From Shimia sp. R10_1 (GTDB lineage: Bacteria; Pseudomonadota; Alphaproteobacteria; Rhodobacterales; Rhodobacteraceae): a DNA stretch of 64,000 bases. Shown in pieces: positions 33,730-41,715 of the stretch. Where the stretch lies: contig NZ_JAGHQX010000004.1 of NCBI RefSeq assembly GCF_017744095.1, forward strand, positions 248,001-312,000, written 5' to 3'. The position numbers and the translations under genes were made by a program. Numbering within the stretch: the stretch's first letter is position 1; every line of letters starts with the position of its first letter. The notes below the pieces were generated by a model. The model saw only the letters and a program-made list of their open reading frames with translations. It did not search any database and was not told the origin of the DNA.

Positions 33730-35190
33730 TCAGAGTGTGCGCAGGGCTTGCGCAATACGAGACACACCTTCTGGTATGCGTTCACAAGGAATGGAGGAAT
33801 ACCCAAGGCGGTAAAAGTTCCGGGGAATGTCTGAGCCAGAGAAAAACGATGCGCCCGGCTCGATCAAAACGCCTTCGTTTTGCACCCTTTGCGCGAATTC
33901 TTCGGTGTCGATCTCGTCTTTTGTGCGCATCCAGAAACTGGACCCTCCGAAAGCCCCTTGGCCAGCAACATCCAAGCCTGATTGCGTGATTGCCTCTTGC
34001 ATCACAGCCCGGCGTTCCTTGAGCGCCTCCCGAATGCGCCGGATCAAAGCATCATAGTGCCCAAGCGAAAGAAAATAGGCGGCGGTGCGTTGAATGTGCC
34101 CAGGCGGGTGCCGCAATACAGAGGCACGCAGGGCTCGGGCCTCGCGGATGAAGGCCTCACTGCCCACCAGATACCCAAGCCGCAGCCCCGGAAATAGCGA
34201 TTTGGAGAAGCTGCCGACGTAGATCACACGGCCTTCGGTATCCAGCGATTTCAGGGCCGGCGACGGCGCATCCAGAAAAGACATTTCAAATTCATAGTCA
34301 TCTTCCACAACCAGTGCATCGATTGCGCGGGCGCGCTCCAGAAGCGCATGGCGTCTGGACATTGGCATGGTGGCTGTGGTGGGGCATTGATGGCTTGGCG
34401 TGGTGAAAATCACATCTGCCTCAGTCGGAATCAGACTTGGATCCAGACCGTCCTGATCCACGTCGATCGGCGCCAAATGACAGCGCGACTGATTGAGAAT
34501 ATCCCGCAGAGCGTGGTAACAAGGGTTCTCAATCGCTGCCATACGGCGCTGGGTGAGCAAAACCTGCGCCGCAATCCAAAGCGCATTCTGGGCGCCGAGC
34601 GTAATCAGGATCTCCTCGGGGCGGGCAATGATGCCCCGACGCGGCAGTGTGTTGCGAGCGATAAATTCCACCAGTTCTGGGTCATCTTGGTCGTAATAGT
34701 CCGATGTCAGCGCTGTGAAGTCTTTTTGGCCCAGTGCTTGCAAGGCGCACAGGCGCCAATTCGCATGATCAAACAAACTTGGATCTGTTTGGCCGTAAAC
34801 AAATGGGAACTGGTAGCTGGCCCAGTCTTGGGGTTTTTGGGGCGTATCCCCTCCCGTGTAACGCCGGCCGATAGCGCGCGTCCAATCAATGCTGTCTTCA
34901 CGCTGTTTCGGGGGGGAAAAGCTTGGCGGCACGGGCGCATTTTCGGAGACATAATAGCCAGATCGCCCACGCGAGGAGAGATAGTCATTTGCCAAAAGTT
35001 CAGTGTAGGCGAGCGTTACCGTGATGCGGCTGACGCCCAGGTGACTGGCAAGCTTGCGTGAGGAGGGGAGTTTTTCCCCGCGTCGGAAGCGACCAGACAG
35101 AATACCTTCCGCGATCAACTGTTGGATCTGCGCTTGAAGCGTGCCCTGAAAACCGGGGGAAAGGAAAAAGGTTTCAACCGAGATTGCCAT
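33730..35190 (-). CDS. tauR: TauR, MocR-type (GntR/aminotransferase) regulator of taurine use
   Basis: 486 residues. A GntR winged helix (about 15-82; PSSRKLASHLGVSRITVTLAY is the helix-turn-helix) is linked to a fold-type-I aminotransferase-like domain (about 120-486). The PLP-binding lysine is Lys330 in VGSFSKSLFPGLRLGY, and VEDDYEFEM carries the aspartate that contacts the cofactor nitrogen. MocR proteins of this type sense an amino compound through PLP; TauR activates tpa, xsc and tau transport genes in R. capsulatus. The gene sits between xsc and tpa, and a repeat pair 15-46 bp upstream of its own start suggests autoregulation. Confidence 0.92.
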   Translation of the reverse strand: MAISVETFFLSPGFQGTLQAQIQQLIAEGILSGRFRRGEKLPSSRKLASHLGVSRITVTLAYTELLANDYLSSRGRSGYYVSENAPVPPSFSPPKQREDSIDWTRAIGRRYTGGDTPQKPQDWASYQFPFVYGQTDPSLFDHANWRLCALQALGQKDFTALTSDYYDQDDPELVEFIARNTLPRRGIIARPEEILITLGAQNALWIAAQVLLTQRRMAAIENPCYHALRDILNQSRCHLAPIDVDQDGLDPSLIPTEADVIFTTPSHQCPTTATMPMSRRHALLERARAIDALVVEDDYEFEMSFLDAPSPALKSLDTEGRVIYVGSFSKSLFPGLRLGYLVGSEAFIREARALRASVLRHPPGHIQRTAAYFLSLGHYDALIRRIREALKERRAVMQEAITQSGLDVAGQGAFGGSSFWMRTKDEIDTEEFAQRVQNEGVLIEPGASFFSGSDIPRNFYRLGYSSIPCERIPEGVSRIAQALRTL

Positions 35191-35204
35191 GTGGAAACGC
35201 TATA

Positions 35205-35236
35205 CTGGACTTATCCGGGTTGCAAACTGGACTTTT
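35205..35236 (+). promoter_or_regulatory. Candidate TauR operator upstream of tauR
   Basis: CTGGACTTAT (35205-35214) and CTGGACTTTT (35227-35236) are direct repeats 22 bp apart on the plus strand. They fall within 46 bp of the tauR start, where its own promoter should be (TATAGC and TTGCAA hexamers overlap them on the minus strand), which suits autorepression. Confidence 0.6.
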
Positions 35237-35261
35237 CCTCTCCTCGCGAATGTCAATGTTT

Positions 35262-35852
35262 TCAGCGGTTCTGATCTAGCTTGTGTCTCAGATTGGCGTG
35301 AACTGCAGGCCATTCATGTTTACAGATAGAGTAAACAGCAGTGTCACGTAGTGTGCCGTTTGCCATGATCGTATGATTGCGCAAGACGCCGTCCAACTTG
35401 GCGCCAAGCCGTTCGATTGCGCGTCGGGACTGGTGATTCAGGAAATGGGTGCGAAACTCCACTGCGATACAAGACAGTTCCTCGAACGCGTGGCGCAGTA
35501 ACATGAGTTTACACTCTGTGTTGATTGGAGAGCGCTGCGCGGACTTTCGATACCATGTTGAACCGATTTCCACGCGACGGTTGGCGGCGTCCGTGTTCAT
35601 GTAGGTGGTCATGCCAATGGCGCGGCCTGATGGGTCCAGAATGGCGAAAGCAGTCATGTTTGGTTGAGACAGGCGACGCTCGATTTCTGCGGGCACCGCC
35701 GTCGGGCTCGGCACGGAAGTGTACCACAACGTGTGCAGATCGCCATCCGCAGAGGCTTCAGCAAGCTGGTCGCTGTGAAGCGGGGCGAGTGGCACAAGGC
35801 TGGCATGCGTGCCTTTCAGCGTGACTGGGGCGGGCCAGTTTCCTGTGTCCAT
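35262..35852 (-). CDS. GNAT-family N-acetyltransferase (RimJ/RimL-like)
   Basis: 196 residues from ATG 35852, which has AAGGAAA upstream; a TTG eight codons earlier is less likely. The fold fits the RimJ/RimL group: VTLKGTHASLVPLAPLHSDQL at the N-terminus, AIGMTTYMNTDAANRRVEIG in the central strands, and FLNHQSRRAIERLGAKLDGVLRNH (the acyl-CoA-side helix and final strand, quoted across the motif) at the C-terminus. Members acetylate protein N-termini, amines or antibiotics. It lies on the same strand between tpa and tauR but behind the tpa terminator, so a role in taurine metabolism is not implied. Substrate unknown. Confidence 0.82.
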   Translation of the reverse strand: MDTGNWPAPVTLKGTHASLVPLAPLHSDQLAEASADGDLHTLWYTSVPSPTAVPAEIERRLSQPNMTAFAILDPSGRAIGMTTYMNTDAANRRVEIGSTWYRKSAQRSPINTECKLMLLRHAFEELSCIAVEFRTHFLNHQSRRAIERLGAKLDGVLRNHTIMANGTLRDTAVYSICKHEWPAVHANLRHKLDQNR

Positions 35853-35869
35853 GGGACGATTTCCTTTTG

Positions 35870-35907
35870 CAAACAAACGCCGCCCTCCTCACGTGGAGCG
35901 GGCGGCG
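35870..35907 (-). terminator. Intrinsic terminator after tpa
   Basis: A GC-rich stem (outer arms 35878-35885 and 35900-35907, with an inner CTCC/GGAG pairing) is followed on the minus strand by TTTGTTT. It lies about 50 bp beyond the tpa stop codon and overlaps the leader of the acetyltransferase gene. Confidence 0.75.
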
Positions 35908-35954
35908 CAGCAGGGCACGAATGTTGTCGCTCCCGTTGAGGTGACGTTTAAGCG

Positions 35955-37355
35955 TTAGCCAAACACCTTTGTTAGGGCGTTGTCGACGGCGTTGGTGATC
36001 GCGTCGATGTCCGCAGCGGTCGCGATCAATGCGGGTGAGAACGCAATAACATTGTTGCGCCCCGGAACAGAACGGTTGGCGGCGCCAATGATCACGCCTT
36101 GTGCGCCACAATCGGCGACCACCGCCGCAATATCGGCCTCATCTACCGGCTCTTTGGTTTCGCGGTCCTTCACCAGCTCACAGCCAAGGAACAGCCCTTT
36201 GCCGCGCACGTCCCCGATGATGTCATGTTTCTCCATCAACGCTTTCAGGTTCCCCATCATACGCGCGCCCATGGCGGTGCAGTTTTCCAACAACCCTTCT
36301 TCTTCGATGATTGCCATGTTTTCCAGCGCGGCTGCTGGTCCAGCGGTGCACCCACCAAACGTGGAGATGTCGCGGAAATGGTCAAGCTTATCGGATGGAT
36401 CGGATTTGAAGTGTTCAAAAACGTCTTCTGTGGTCACAAGGCAAGAAATCGCTGCGTAGCCGGAGGCGACACCTTTGGCCATCGTCACGAAGTCTGGCTT
36501 GATGCCGTAATGCTGATAGCCAAACCAATGGGTTCCGGTACGTCCAATGCCGCAGACAACTTCGTCAATATGCAGCAGTATGTCATACTGTTTGCAAATC
36601 TCTTGCACGCGTTCCCAGTAGCCTTCCGGCGGAGTGATCACGCCGCCGCCAGCGGTCACCGGCTCCAGGCACAGGGCGCCAACGGTGTCTGGACCTTCGC
36701 GCAGGATGACCTCTTCGATCTGATTTGCGGCAGCAATACCAAACTCGCGCCCTGACAGATGACCAAGGCCCAGCTCATCCTTGCGGTATTCCATGCAATG
36801 CGGAACGCGCACAAAACCGGGTGCGAAAGGGCCGTATTGCGCATTGCGTTCGTCTTGGCCGCCCGCAGACATCGCAGCAAGCGTTGAGCCGTGATAGTCA
36901 CGGTCACGGTAGAGAATCTTGTGTTTCTTGCCGCCATATTTCTTGTGCGCAATCTGGCGGACCATTTTGAAAGCTTTCTCATTCGCTTCCGACCCAGAGT
37001 TGCAATAGTAGACGCGGCTCATTCCGGGCATTTTTTCGACCAGCTTTTCCGCATAGAGCGCGCCGGGGACGTTGCCCGCCGCGTTGGCAAAATAGCACAT
37101 CTTCATCAGGTTTTCGTGGACTGCATTGGCGATGCGCTCGCGACCATAGCCTACGTTTACGGTCCAGACCGCGCCCGAAACAGCATCAATATACTCTTTG
37201 CCATTCTGGTCCCAAACACGCATGCCTTTTCCCTCAATGATGATGCGCGGATCATTGGTTTCAAACGGCTTATGTTGCACCAGATGATGCCAGACATGTG
37301 CCTTGTCGGCTTTGACGACGTGGCTGATATCGTTTTCTTTCAGGGTGCCGTCCAT
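35955..37355 (-). CDS. tpa: Taurine:pyruvate aminotransferase
   Basis: 466-residue class-III aminotransferase that converts taurine and pyruvate to sulfoacetaldehyde and alanine. PLP sites: CNSGSEANEKAFKM for phosphate binding, DYHGSTLAAMSAGG, the cofactor aspartate in LLHIDEVVCGIGRTG, and Lys294 in VTMAKGVASGYAAIS. The opening (KADKAHVWHHLVQHKPF) is characteristic of Tpa. The ATG follows AAGGAGG. An alanine dehydrogenase to recycle alanine is not in the window. It is divergent from tauA across a 401-bp intergenic region with a TauR-type repeat pair 107-139 bp from the tpa start. Context with xsc and tauABC supports Tpa over other omega-aminotransferases. Confidence 0.94.
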   Translation of the reverse strand: MDGTLKENDISHVVKADKAHVWHHLVQHKPFETNDPRIIIEGKGMRVWDQNGKEYIDAVSGAVWTVNVGYGRERIANAVHENLMKMCYFANAAGNVPGALYAEKLVEKMPGMSRVYYCNSGSEANEKAFKMVRQIAHKKYGGKKHKILYRDRDYHGSTLAAMSAGGQDERNAQYGPFAPGFVRVPHCMEYRKDELGLGHLSGREFGIAAANQIEEVILREGPDTVGALCLEPVTAGGGVITPPEGYWERVQEICKQYDILLHIDEVVCGIGRTGTHWFGYQHYGIKPDFVTMAKGVASGYAAISCLVTTEDVFEHFKSDPSDKLDHFRDISTFGGCTAGPAAALENMAIIEEEGLLENCTAMGARMMGNLKALMEKHDIIGDVRGKGLFLGCELVKDRETKEPVDEADIAAVVADCGAQGVIIGAANRSVPGRNNVIAFSPALIATAADIDAITNAVDNALTKVFG

Positions 37356-37756
37356 GGCGTGAGCCTCCTTGAGGTAGTGCGTTCAGAGCTGAGAATTGCG
37401 CCAAATTTGAGCGCTTAGAATAGGTTTGCACGATATCCTCGCGACTTTTTCAAGCATCTTTATAGGGCCAGAGGCTCTATCTATATAAGGCCAGTCTGGC
37501 GGAAAATGTCTGGGTGTTAGTCGGAAAGATGGCTTCAAACACCTATTTTATATGACATTATACCAAATGGTCAAATTATTCTGAGTGGCGAAAGCCCATA
37601 GTCACTGCCGCATAATTGACCAAAAAAACATTGATCGGTGGGCCAAATTCCGCTCCGATCAGGAAGGATGCGGATTGTTGATGACCAAAAAAGAGGCCAA
37701 ACGCCCAGGGGATCACACCGAGCAATCGCGCCAAAACGACAACGGGAGAAATAACG
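37356..37756. other. tpa-tauA divergent intergenic region
   Basis: 401 bp without a supported gene. It should hold the promoters of tpa (leftward) and tauABC (rightward). The part from 37400 to 37600 is distinctly A/T-rich. A TauR-type repeat pair lies at 37462-37494, close to tpa but about 263 bp from tauA. Short open frames here have no ribosome-binding site or recognisable product. The tauA ribosome-binding site is GGGAGA just before 37757. Confidence 0.6.
37462..37494 (-). promoter_or_regulatory. Candidate TauR operator between tpa and tauA
   Basis: Read on the minus strand, CTGGCCTTAT (37494-37485) and CTGGCCCTAT (37471-37462) are direct repeats 23 bp apart, in the same orientation relative to tpa as the xsc pair is to xsc. 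This spacing, about two helical turns, is nearly identical in all three pairs. Confidence 0.65.
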
Positions 37757-38752
37757 ATGAGCTTGAAGAAGACGCTTTTGGGCGCCACAGCCGCCACTGC
37801 GATGCTGATGGGGGCCCAGGCTGCGACCGCAGAGATTACTGTTGCCTACTTCTTAGAATGGCCGATGCCGTTCCAATACGCAAAACAGATGGGCACCTAT
37901 GAAGAAGCGCTGGGCACAGAGATCAACTGGGTCAGCTTCGATACGGGTACGGCCATGAGTGCTGCGATGGCGTCCGGGGATGTGCAGATTTCTGTCAGCC
38001 AGGGTGTGCCGCCGTTTGTTGTCGCCGCGTCCGCAGGTCAGGACATTCAGATTGTCGACGTTGCCGTGTCTTATTCAGACAACGACAACTGTGTGGTGGC
38101 GTCCGGTCTAGAAATTGACAAAGACAGCGCGGCAGAGTTGGCAGGTAAGAAAGTGGCTGTGCCGCTGGGCACCGCAGCGCACTATGGCTTCCTCAGCCAG
38201 ATGAACCACTTTGGCGTCGATGTCGGCGGCATGGAAGTTGTGGATATGGCCCCTGCAGAAGGGGCAGCTGCGTTGGCGCAGGGCTCGCTGGACATGGCTT
38301 GCGGCTGGGGTGGTGCGCTGCGCCGTATGAAAGAGCATGGCAATGTACTGCTGACGGGGGCTGAGAAAGAAGAGCTGGGCATCCTGGTTTTTGACGCCAC
38401 AACCGCGCCTGCATCCTTCATTGCCGAAGAAAGCGAAATGCTCGCGAAGTTCCTCAAAGTGACAGCAGATGCAAATGCGATGTGGGCGGATGAAGCCAAT
38501 CACGCCAAGATGCTTCCCGTGATCGCGAAAGATGCAGGTATGGACGAAGAAGCCACCGCCGCGACGCTGGCGACTTTCAAATTCCCAACCGTTGATGAGC
38601 AATTGGGTGATGCTTGGTTCGGTGGCACTGCTCAGAACTTCATGAAGGGTGTCGCAGGTGTCTTTGTGGACGCAGGCTCCATTCCGAGTGCGCTTGACAG
38701 CTATGCTGGCACGGTGAATACCGGCCCTCTCGAAGCCGCTAAGGGTATGTAA
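37757..38752 (+). CDS. tauA: Taurine ABC transporter substrate-binding protein
   Basis: 331 residues with a Sec signal peptide (about 1-25, ending QAATA), so periplasmic. It belongs to the TauA/SsuA (NMT1-like) family: VAYFLEWPMPFQYAKQMGTY and VSFDTGTAMSAAMASGDVQI form the start of lobe 1, and KKVAVPLGTAAHYGFLSQM is the conserved hinge-lobe region. It should bind taurine and deliver it to TauC. It opens the tauABC operon, divergent from tpa, and is followed by a hairpin that may lower expression of tauBC relative to tauA, a common arrangement for binding proteins. Confidence 0.92.
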   Translation: MSLKKTLLGATAATAMLMGAQAATAEITVAYFLEWPMPFQYAKQMGTYEEALGTEINWVSFDTGTAMSAAMASGDVQISVSQGVPPFVVAASAGQDIQIVDVAVSYSDNDNCVVASGLEIDKDSAAELAGKKVAVPLGTAAHYGFLSQMNHFGVDVGGMEVVDMAPAEGAAALAQGSLDMACGWGGALRRMKEHGNVLLTGAEKEELGILVFDATTAPASFIAEESEMLAKFLKVTADANAMWADEANHAKMLPVIAKDAGMDEEATAATLATFKFPTVDEQLGDAWFGGTAQNFMKGVAGVFVDAGSIPSALDSYAGTVNTGPLEAAKGM

Positions 38753-38764
38753 AGACTACCAAAG

Positions 38765-38788
38765 AAGGCCCGCTGTCAGGCGGGCCTT
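38765..38788 (+). terminator. Hairpin between tauA and tauB, probably an attenuator
   Basis: A perfect 9-bp stem AAGGCCCGC / GCGGGCCTT (38765-38773 with 38780-38788) has a 6-nt loop. Only a short T-run follows, so partial termination or 3'-end protection of tauA mRNA is more likely than a complete stop. Confidence 0.6.
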
Positions 38789-38861
38789 TGACTTAGAGCC
38801 AGACAAGAGGTGGGCCAACCACCGCGGCCCATAGACATGGGCGAACAAGCAGTTGGGAAAC

Positions 38862-39668
38862 ATGACTGGATTATCGATCGAAAACCTGTCCATGCGCTTT
38901 GATTTGCCAAACGGGGGGCATGTTCAGGCACTAAAGGACGTGAGCCTTGATCTCAAACAGGGTGAATTGCTGAGCGTGCTGGGGCCTTCGGGCTGCGGCA
39001 AGACCACATTGTTGAACATTGTCGCCGGTTTCTTGGCCCCAACCGAGGGGCAGATCGTGATGAATGGCCACAAGGTCATGGGGCCAGACGCAGAGCGCGG
39101 TATGGTGTTTCAGCAGGGCGCGCTTTTTGAATGGATGAGCGTGCGCGACAACGTGAGCTTTGGTCCTGACATGAAGGGTATGCCTAAGTCGGAAAGCGCA
39201 GACATCGTTGACCACCTCCTCGAAGTGGTTGGTCTTCAGGACTTCAAAGAAAAGATGGTTTATGAATTGTCCGGCGGGATGCAGCAGCGCGTGGCCTTGG
39301 CCCGCTGTTTGGCGAACGATCCGGATGTGATCCTGATGGACGAACCGCTGGGCGCGCTTGATGCGCTCACGCGAGAAAAGATGCAGAGCCTTGTGCTCAA
39401 ATTGTGGAAAGAGACTGGCAAAACGATCATTCTGATCACCCACTCGGTGGAAGAGGCGCTCTTGCTCGGCGAACGCCTCCTTGTGATGGCACCGCGTCCG
39501 GGACGCATTCACAAAGAATACCGTCTGCCTTTTGCCGATCTTGGTGTGGGGGCAGACCTGCGCGAGGTAAAGAAACATCCCGATTATGCGCCAACGCGCG
39601 AAGAGATCCTCAACATGATCTGGAACATGGAAGAAGAGATCATGGGCCGCACAGAGGGGGACGCATAA
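38862..39668 (+). CDS. tauB: Taurine ABC transporter ATP-binding protein
   Basis: 268 residues from ATG 38862 (GGGAAA upstream; a TTG three codons earlier is possible). The ABC motifs are Walker A GPSGCGKTT (41-49), Q-loop VFQQGALFEW, signature LSGGM (136-140), Walker B VILMDE (156-161) and the His-switch ITHSVEEAL. It belongs to the TauB/SsuB/NrtD group, whose members power uptake of sulfonates and related anions. It ends one base before the tauC start, so translation is coupled. Partner identity rests on neighbours tauA and tauC. Confidence 0.92.
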   Translation: MTGLSIENLSMRFDLPNGGHVQALKDVSLDLKQGELLSVLGPSGCGKTTLLNIVAGFLAPTEGQIVMNGHKVMGPDAERGMVFQQGALFEWMSVRDNVSFGPDMKGMPKSESADIVDHLLEVVGLQDFKEKMVYELSGGMQQRVALARCLANDPDVILMDEPLGALDALTREKMQSLVLKLWKETGKTIILITHSVEEALLLGERLLVMAPRPGRIHKEYRLPFADLGVGADLREVKKHPDYAPTREEILNMIWNMEEEIMGRTEGDA

Positions 39669-39669
39669 G

Positions 39670-41007
39670 ATGGGGCAGATTTTAGCGGATCTTGGTGGTG
39701 AACTGGCCACATTGTTTCTGTCGGTCCTGGGGGCGCTGCCTTATTTGGCGCTTTACGTCGGGCTGATCCTGTTTGCGCTGTTTGTTTTCACGCAAGTGAA
39801 ACAACGGCTTTCTTCTCTACAAGATTATACCTCGCTGAAAACCGTGACTTTTGGCGATGAGAGCGCGGTGATCTCCAACAAAGCAGCGTCGGTGATTTCC
39901 GTTGTGCTGATCTTTGTGATCTGGGGGGCGTTCACGGGCTCCAAATGGTTGCCGGGTTTCCTGCACGCGCCGGGGCCGTTTCTTGGCGAAGCGAGTTTTA
40001 CCTACACGCTTGAAGCAGAGGATGGCAGCACGGATGATGCCACAGTCAGCGTCATTGTACATGAGGCGGGCCAAGTTCCGGATGCACCAGAGGTCGCACC
40101 GGGTGAAGGTGTTGCAAAAGATGATGTACTGGTCGTGCAGGCCTATCGCAGTAAGCTTTTGCGCTGGGATGCCAATGATGAGGTGACCCGCAAGGATGGT
40201 GCGAAGATTGTTGCGGTTGATGGCGAACCGATCAGCCGGGACGCGGATGTAGAAGTGGGCTTTGGTCGTGTCGCACTGACAGACAAAGGCACGCTGAACT
40301 TTGAGCCTGCAAAAGGCATGCAGATGGAGTCAATCTGGCTGCCCGCACCCGAAAGCGTGTGGCAACGTTTGATATCTGTGAGCCGGGATGGCTATCAGAA
40401 TGTCACTTTGGCAGAGCATCTGAGCTATTCCCTGTTCCGCGTGATTGTGGGGTTTGCCTTGGGGGCGGCCGTTGGTATTCCGCTTGGCTATGCCATGGGC
40501 CTGTCCAATTGGTTCCGCGGCTGGTTTGATCCGATCGTCGAATTCATGCGCCCTGTGCCGCCTCTGGCGCTGATCCCGCTGGTGATCATCTGGGCGGGGA
40601 TTGGTGAGCAGGGCAAGATCATCCTGCTGTTCCTTGCAGCCCTTTGGATTATGGCGATTGGCGCGCGCTCGGGTGTGTCTGGCGTGAAGATATCCAAAGT
40701 GCATGCGGCCTATTCTCTGGGGGCAAACAAACGCCAAATCCTGCGCCATGTGATCATTCCAAACTCTCTGCCGGAGATATTCACGGCGGCACGCGTCGCT
40801 ATGGGGGTCTGTTGGGGCACCGTGGTTGCCGCAGAACTTGTAGCGGCGGAAAAAGGTGTGGGTAAAATGATTGTTGCCGCATCGAAATTCCAGGACACCG
40901 ACATCGTACTGATGGGGATCATCCTGATCGGAATCATCGGTTTTGGCATCGATATGCTGATGCGTTGGGGTGAAAAGTACTTGGTGCCTTGGAAAGGCAA
41001 AGGCTGA
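39670..41007 (+). CDS. tauC: Taurine ABC transporter permease with extra N-terminal and periplasmic region
   Basis: 445 residues, whereas TauC is usually about 275. Residues 1-70 add a membrane helix (about 20-42). A second helix (about 73-90, SVISVVLIFVIWGAF) corresponds to TM1 of ordinary TauC, but instead of being followed closely by the LPxP motif it is followed by about 130 hydrophilic, beta-looking residues (95-222), and only then LPAPESVWQRL (224-234). The permease core (about 245-440) is normal, with the ATPase-coupling EAA loop HAAYSLGANKRQILRHVIIP (345-364). So a periplasmic domain is inserted in loop 1. A strong terminator follows at 41016-41042. Confidence 0.9.
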   Translation: MGQILADLGGELATLFLSVLGALPYLALYVGLILFALFVFTQVKQRLSSLQDYTSLKTVTFGDESAVISNKAASVISVVLIFVIWGAFTGSKWLPGFLHAPGPFLGEASFTYTLEAEDGSTDDATVSVIVHEAGQVPDAPEVAPGEGVAKDDVLVVQAYRSKLLRWDANDEVTRKDGAKIVAVDGEPISRDADVEVGFGRVALTDKGTLNFEPAKGMQMESIWLPAPESVWQRLISVSRDGYQNVTLAEHLSYSLFRVIVGFALGAAVGIPLGYAMGLSNWFRGWFDPIVEFMRPVPPLALIPLVIIWAGIGEQGKIILLFLAALWIMAIGARSGVSGVKISKVHAAYSLGANKRQILRHVIIPNSLPEIFTAARVAMGVCWGTVVAAELVAAEKGVGKMIVAASKFQDTDIVLMGIILIGIIGFGIDMLMRWGEKYLVPWKGKG

Positions 41008-41015
41008 TAAGCAGC

Positions 41016-41048
41016 GAGGTGAGGATACCCACGCCTCACCTCATTTCC
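41016..41048 (+). terminator. Intrinsic terminator after tauABC
   Basis: A perfect 9-bp stem GAGGTGAGG / CCTCACCTC (41016-41024 with 41034-41042) with a 9-nt loop is followed by ATTTCC, a short T-run. It lies 9 bp behind the tauC stop codon. Confidence 0.7.
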
Positions 41049-41067
41049 CCCGAAAGACAGGGCGCCT

Positions 41068-41715
41068 GTGCAAGATGGACTGGGCATCGTGATCACCATT
41101 AGACCAGCACGCGCGTCTGATCAGGGCGCGCTTTATGACATTGTTCTGAAGACAGGGTTGTCAGGCGCGGATGCATCGCATTTGTACAATGATCCAAAGA
41201 TGTTGGGGCATATTTACACCGCCCCTTATGTGGCACTCGTCCCTGCGCTTGCCTTTGTTGCTGAACGCGAGGGTCGGGTTGTTGGGTATGTTTGCGGCGT
41301 GGCGCATACACGTGCATTTGAAGCATTGCAGGAGGCCGCTTGGTGGCCTGCGCTGCGCAATCAGTATGCGTGTCCGAAGGAAGCCAGCCGAACCGAATGG
41401 ACGGCTGACCAAATCCGCGCGGCATGGATACATCATCCGACGCCGACGCCTGCCTATGTGGCGGGTCCCTTTCCGGCGCATTTGCATATGAATCTCAGCC
41501 CAGAGGTCCGTGGTGCTGGGCTGGGGCGGCGCTTGTTTGAAACATGGTGCGCGGCAGCAAAGCTGCGTGGCGTGCACGCCATGCACATCGGTGCGAACCC
41601 TGCGAATGCAGGTGGCATCGCGTTCTGGGCGCGCATGGGGTTTGAGCGGCTTGGGACACCTGCGGGGGAGGAGCCTTCTTCGGCCGCATGGATGGGGCGC
41701 TCAAGTGCCTTGTGA
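41068..41715 (+). CDS. GNAT-family N-acetyltransferase
   Basis: 215 residues from GTG 41068; an in-frame GTG seven codons on is also possible. The opening strand and helix (ITIRPARASDQGALYDIV), the AEREGRVVGYVCGVAH strand and the acyl-CoA-binding LSPEVRGAGLGRRLFETWC are typical of GNAT enzymes. Between them is an unusually long insert (about residues 80-135, rich in Trp, Pro and His), as in O-GlcNAcase-linked acetyltransferase-like proteins. Substrate unknown. It follows the tauABC terminator, so it is probably separate from the taurine genes. Its last 15 bp overlap the convergent AraC-type gene. Confidence 0.82.
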   Translation: MQDGLGIVITIRPARASDQGALYDIVLKTGLSGADASHLYNDPKMLGHIYTAPYVALVPALAFVAEREGRVVGYVCGVAHTRAFEALQEAAWWPALRNQYACPKEASRTEWTADQIRAAWIHHPTPTPAYVAGPFPAHLHMNLSPEVRGAGLGRRLFETWCAAAKLRGVHAMHIGANPANAGGIAFWARMGFERLGTPAGEEPSSAAWMGRSSAL

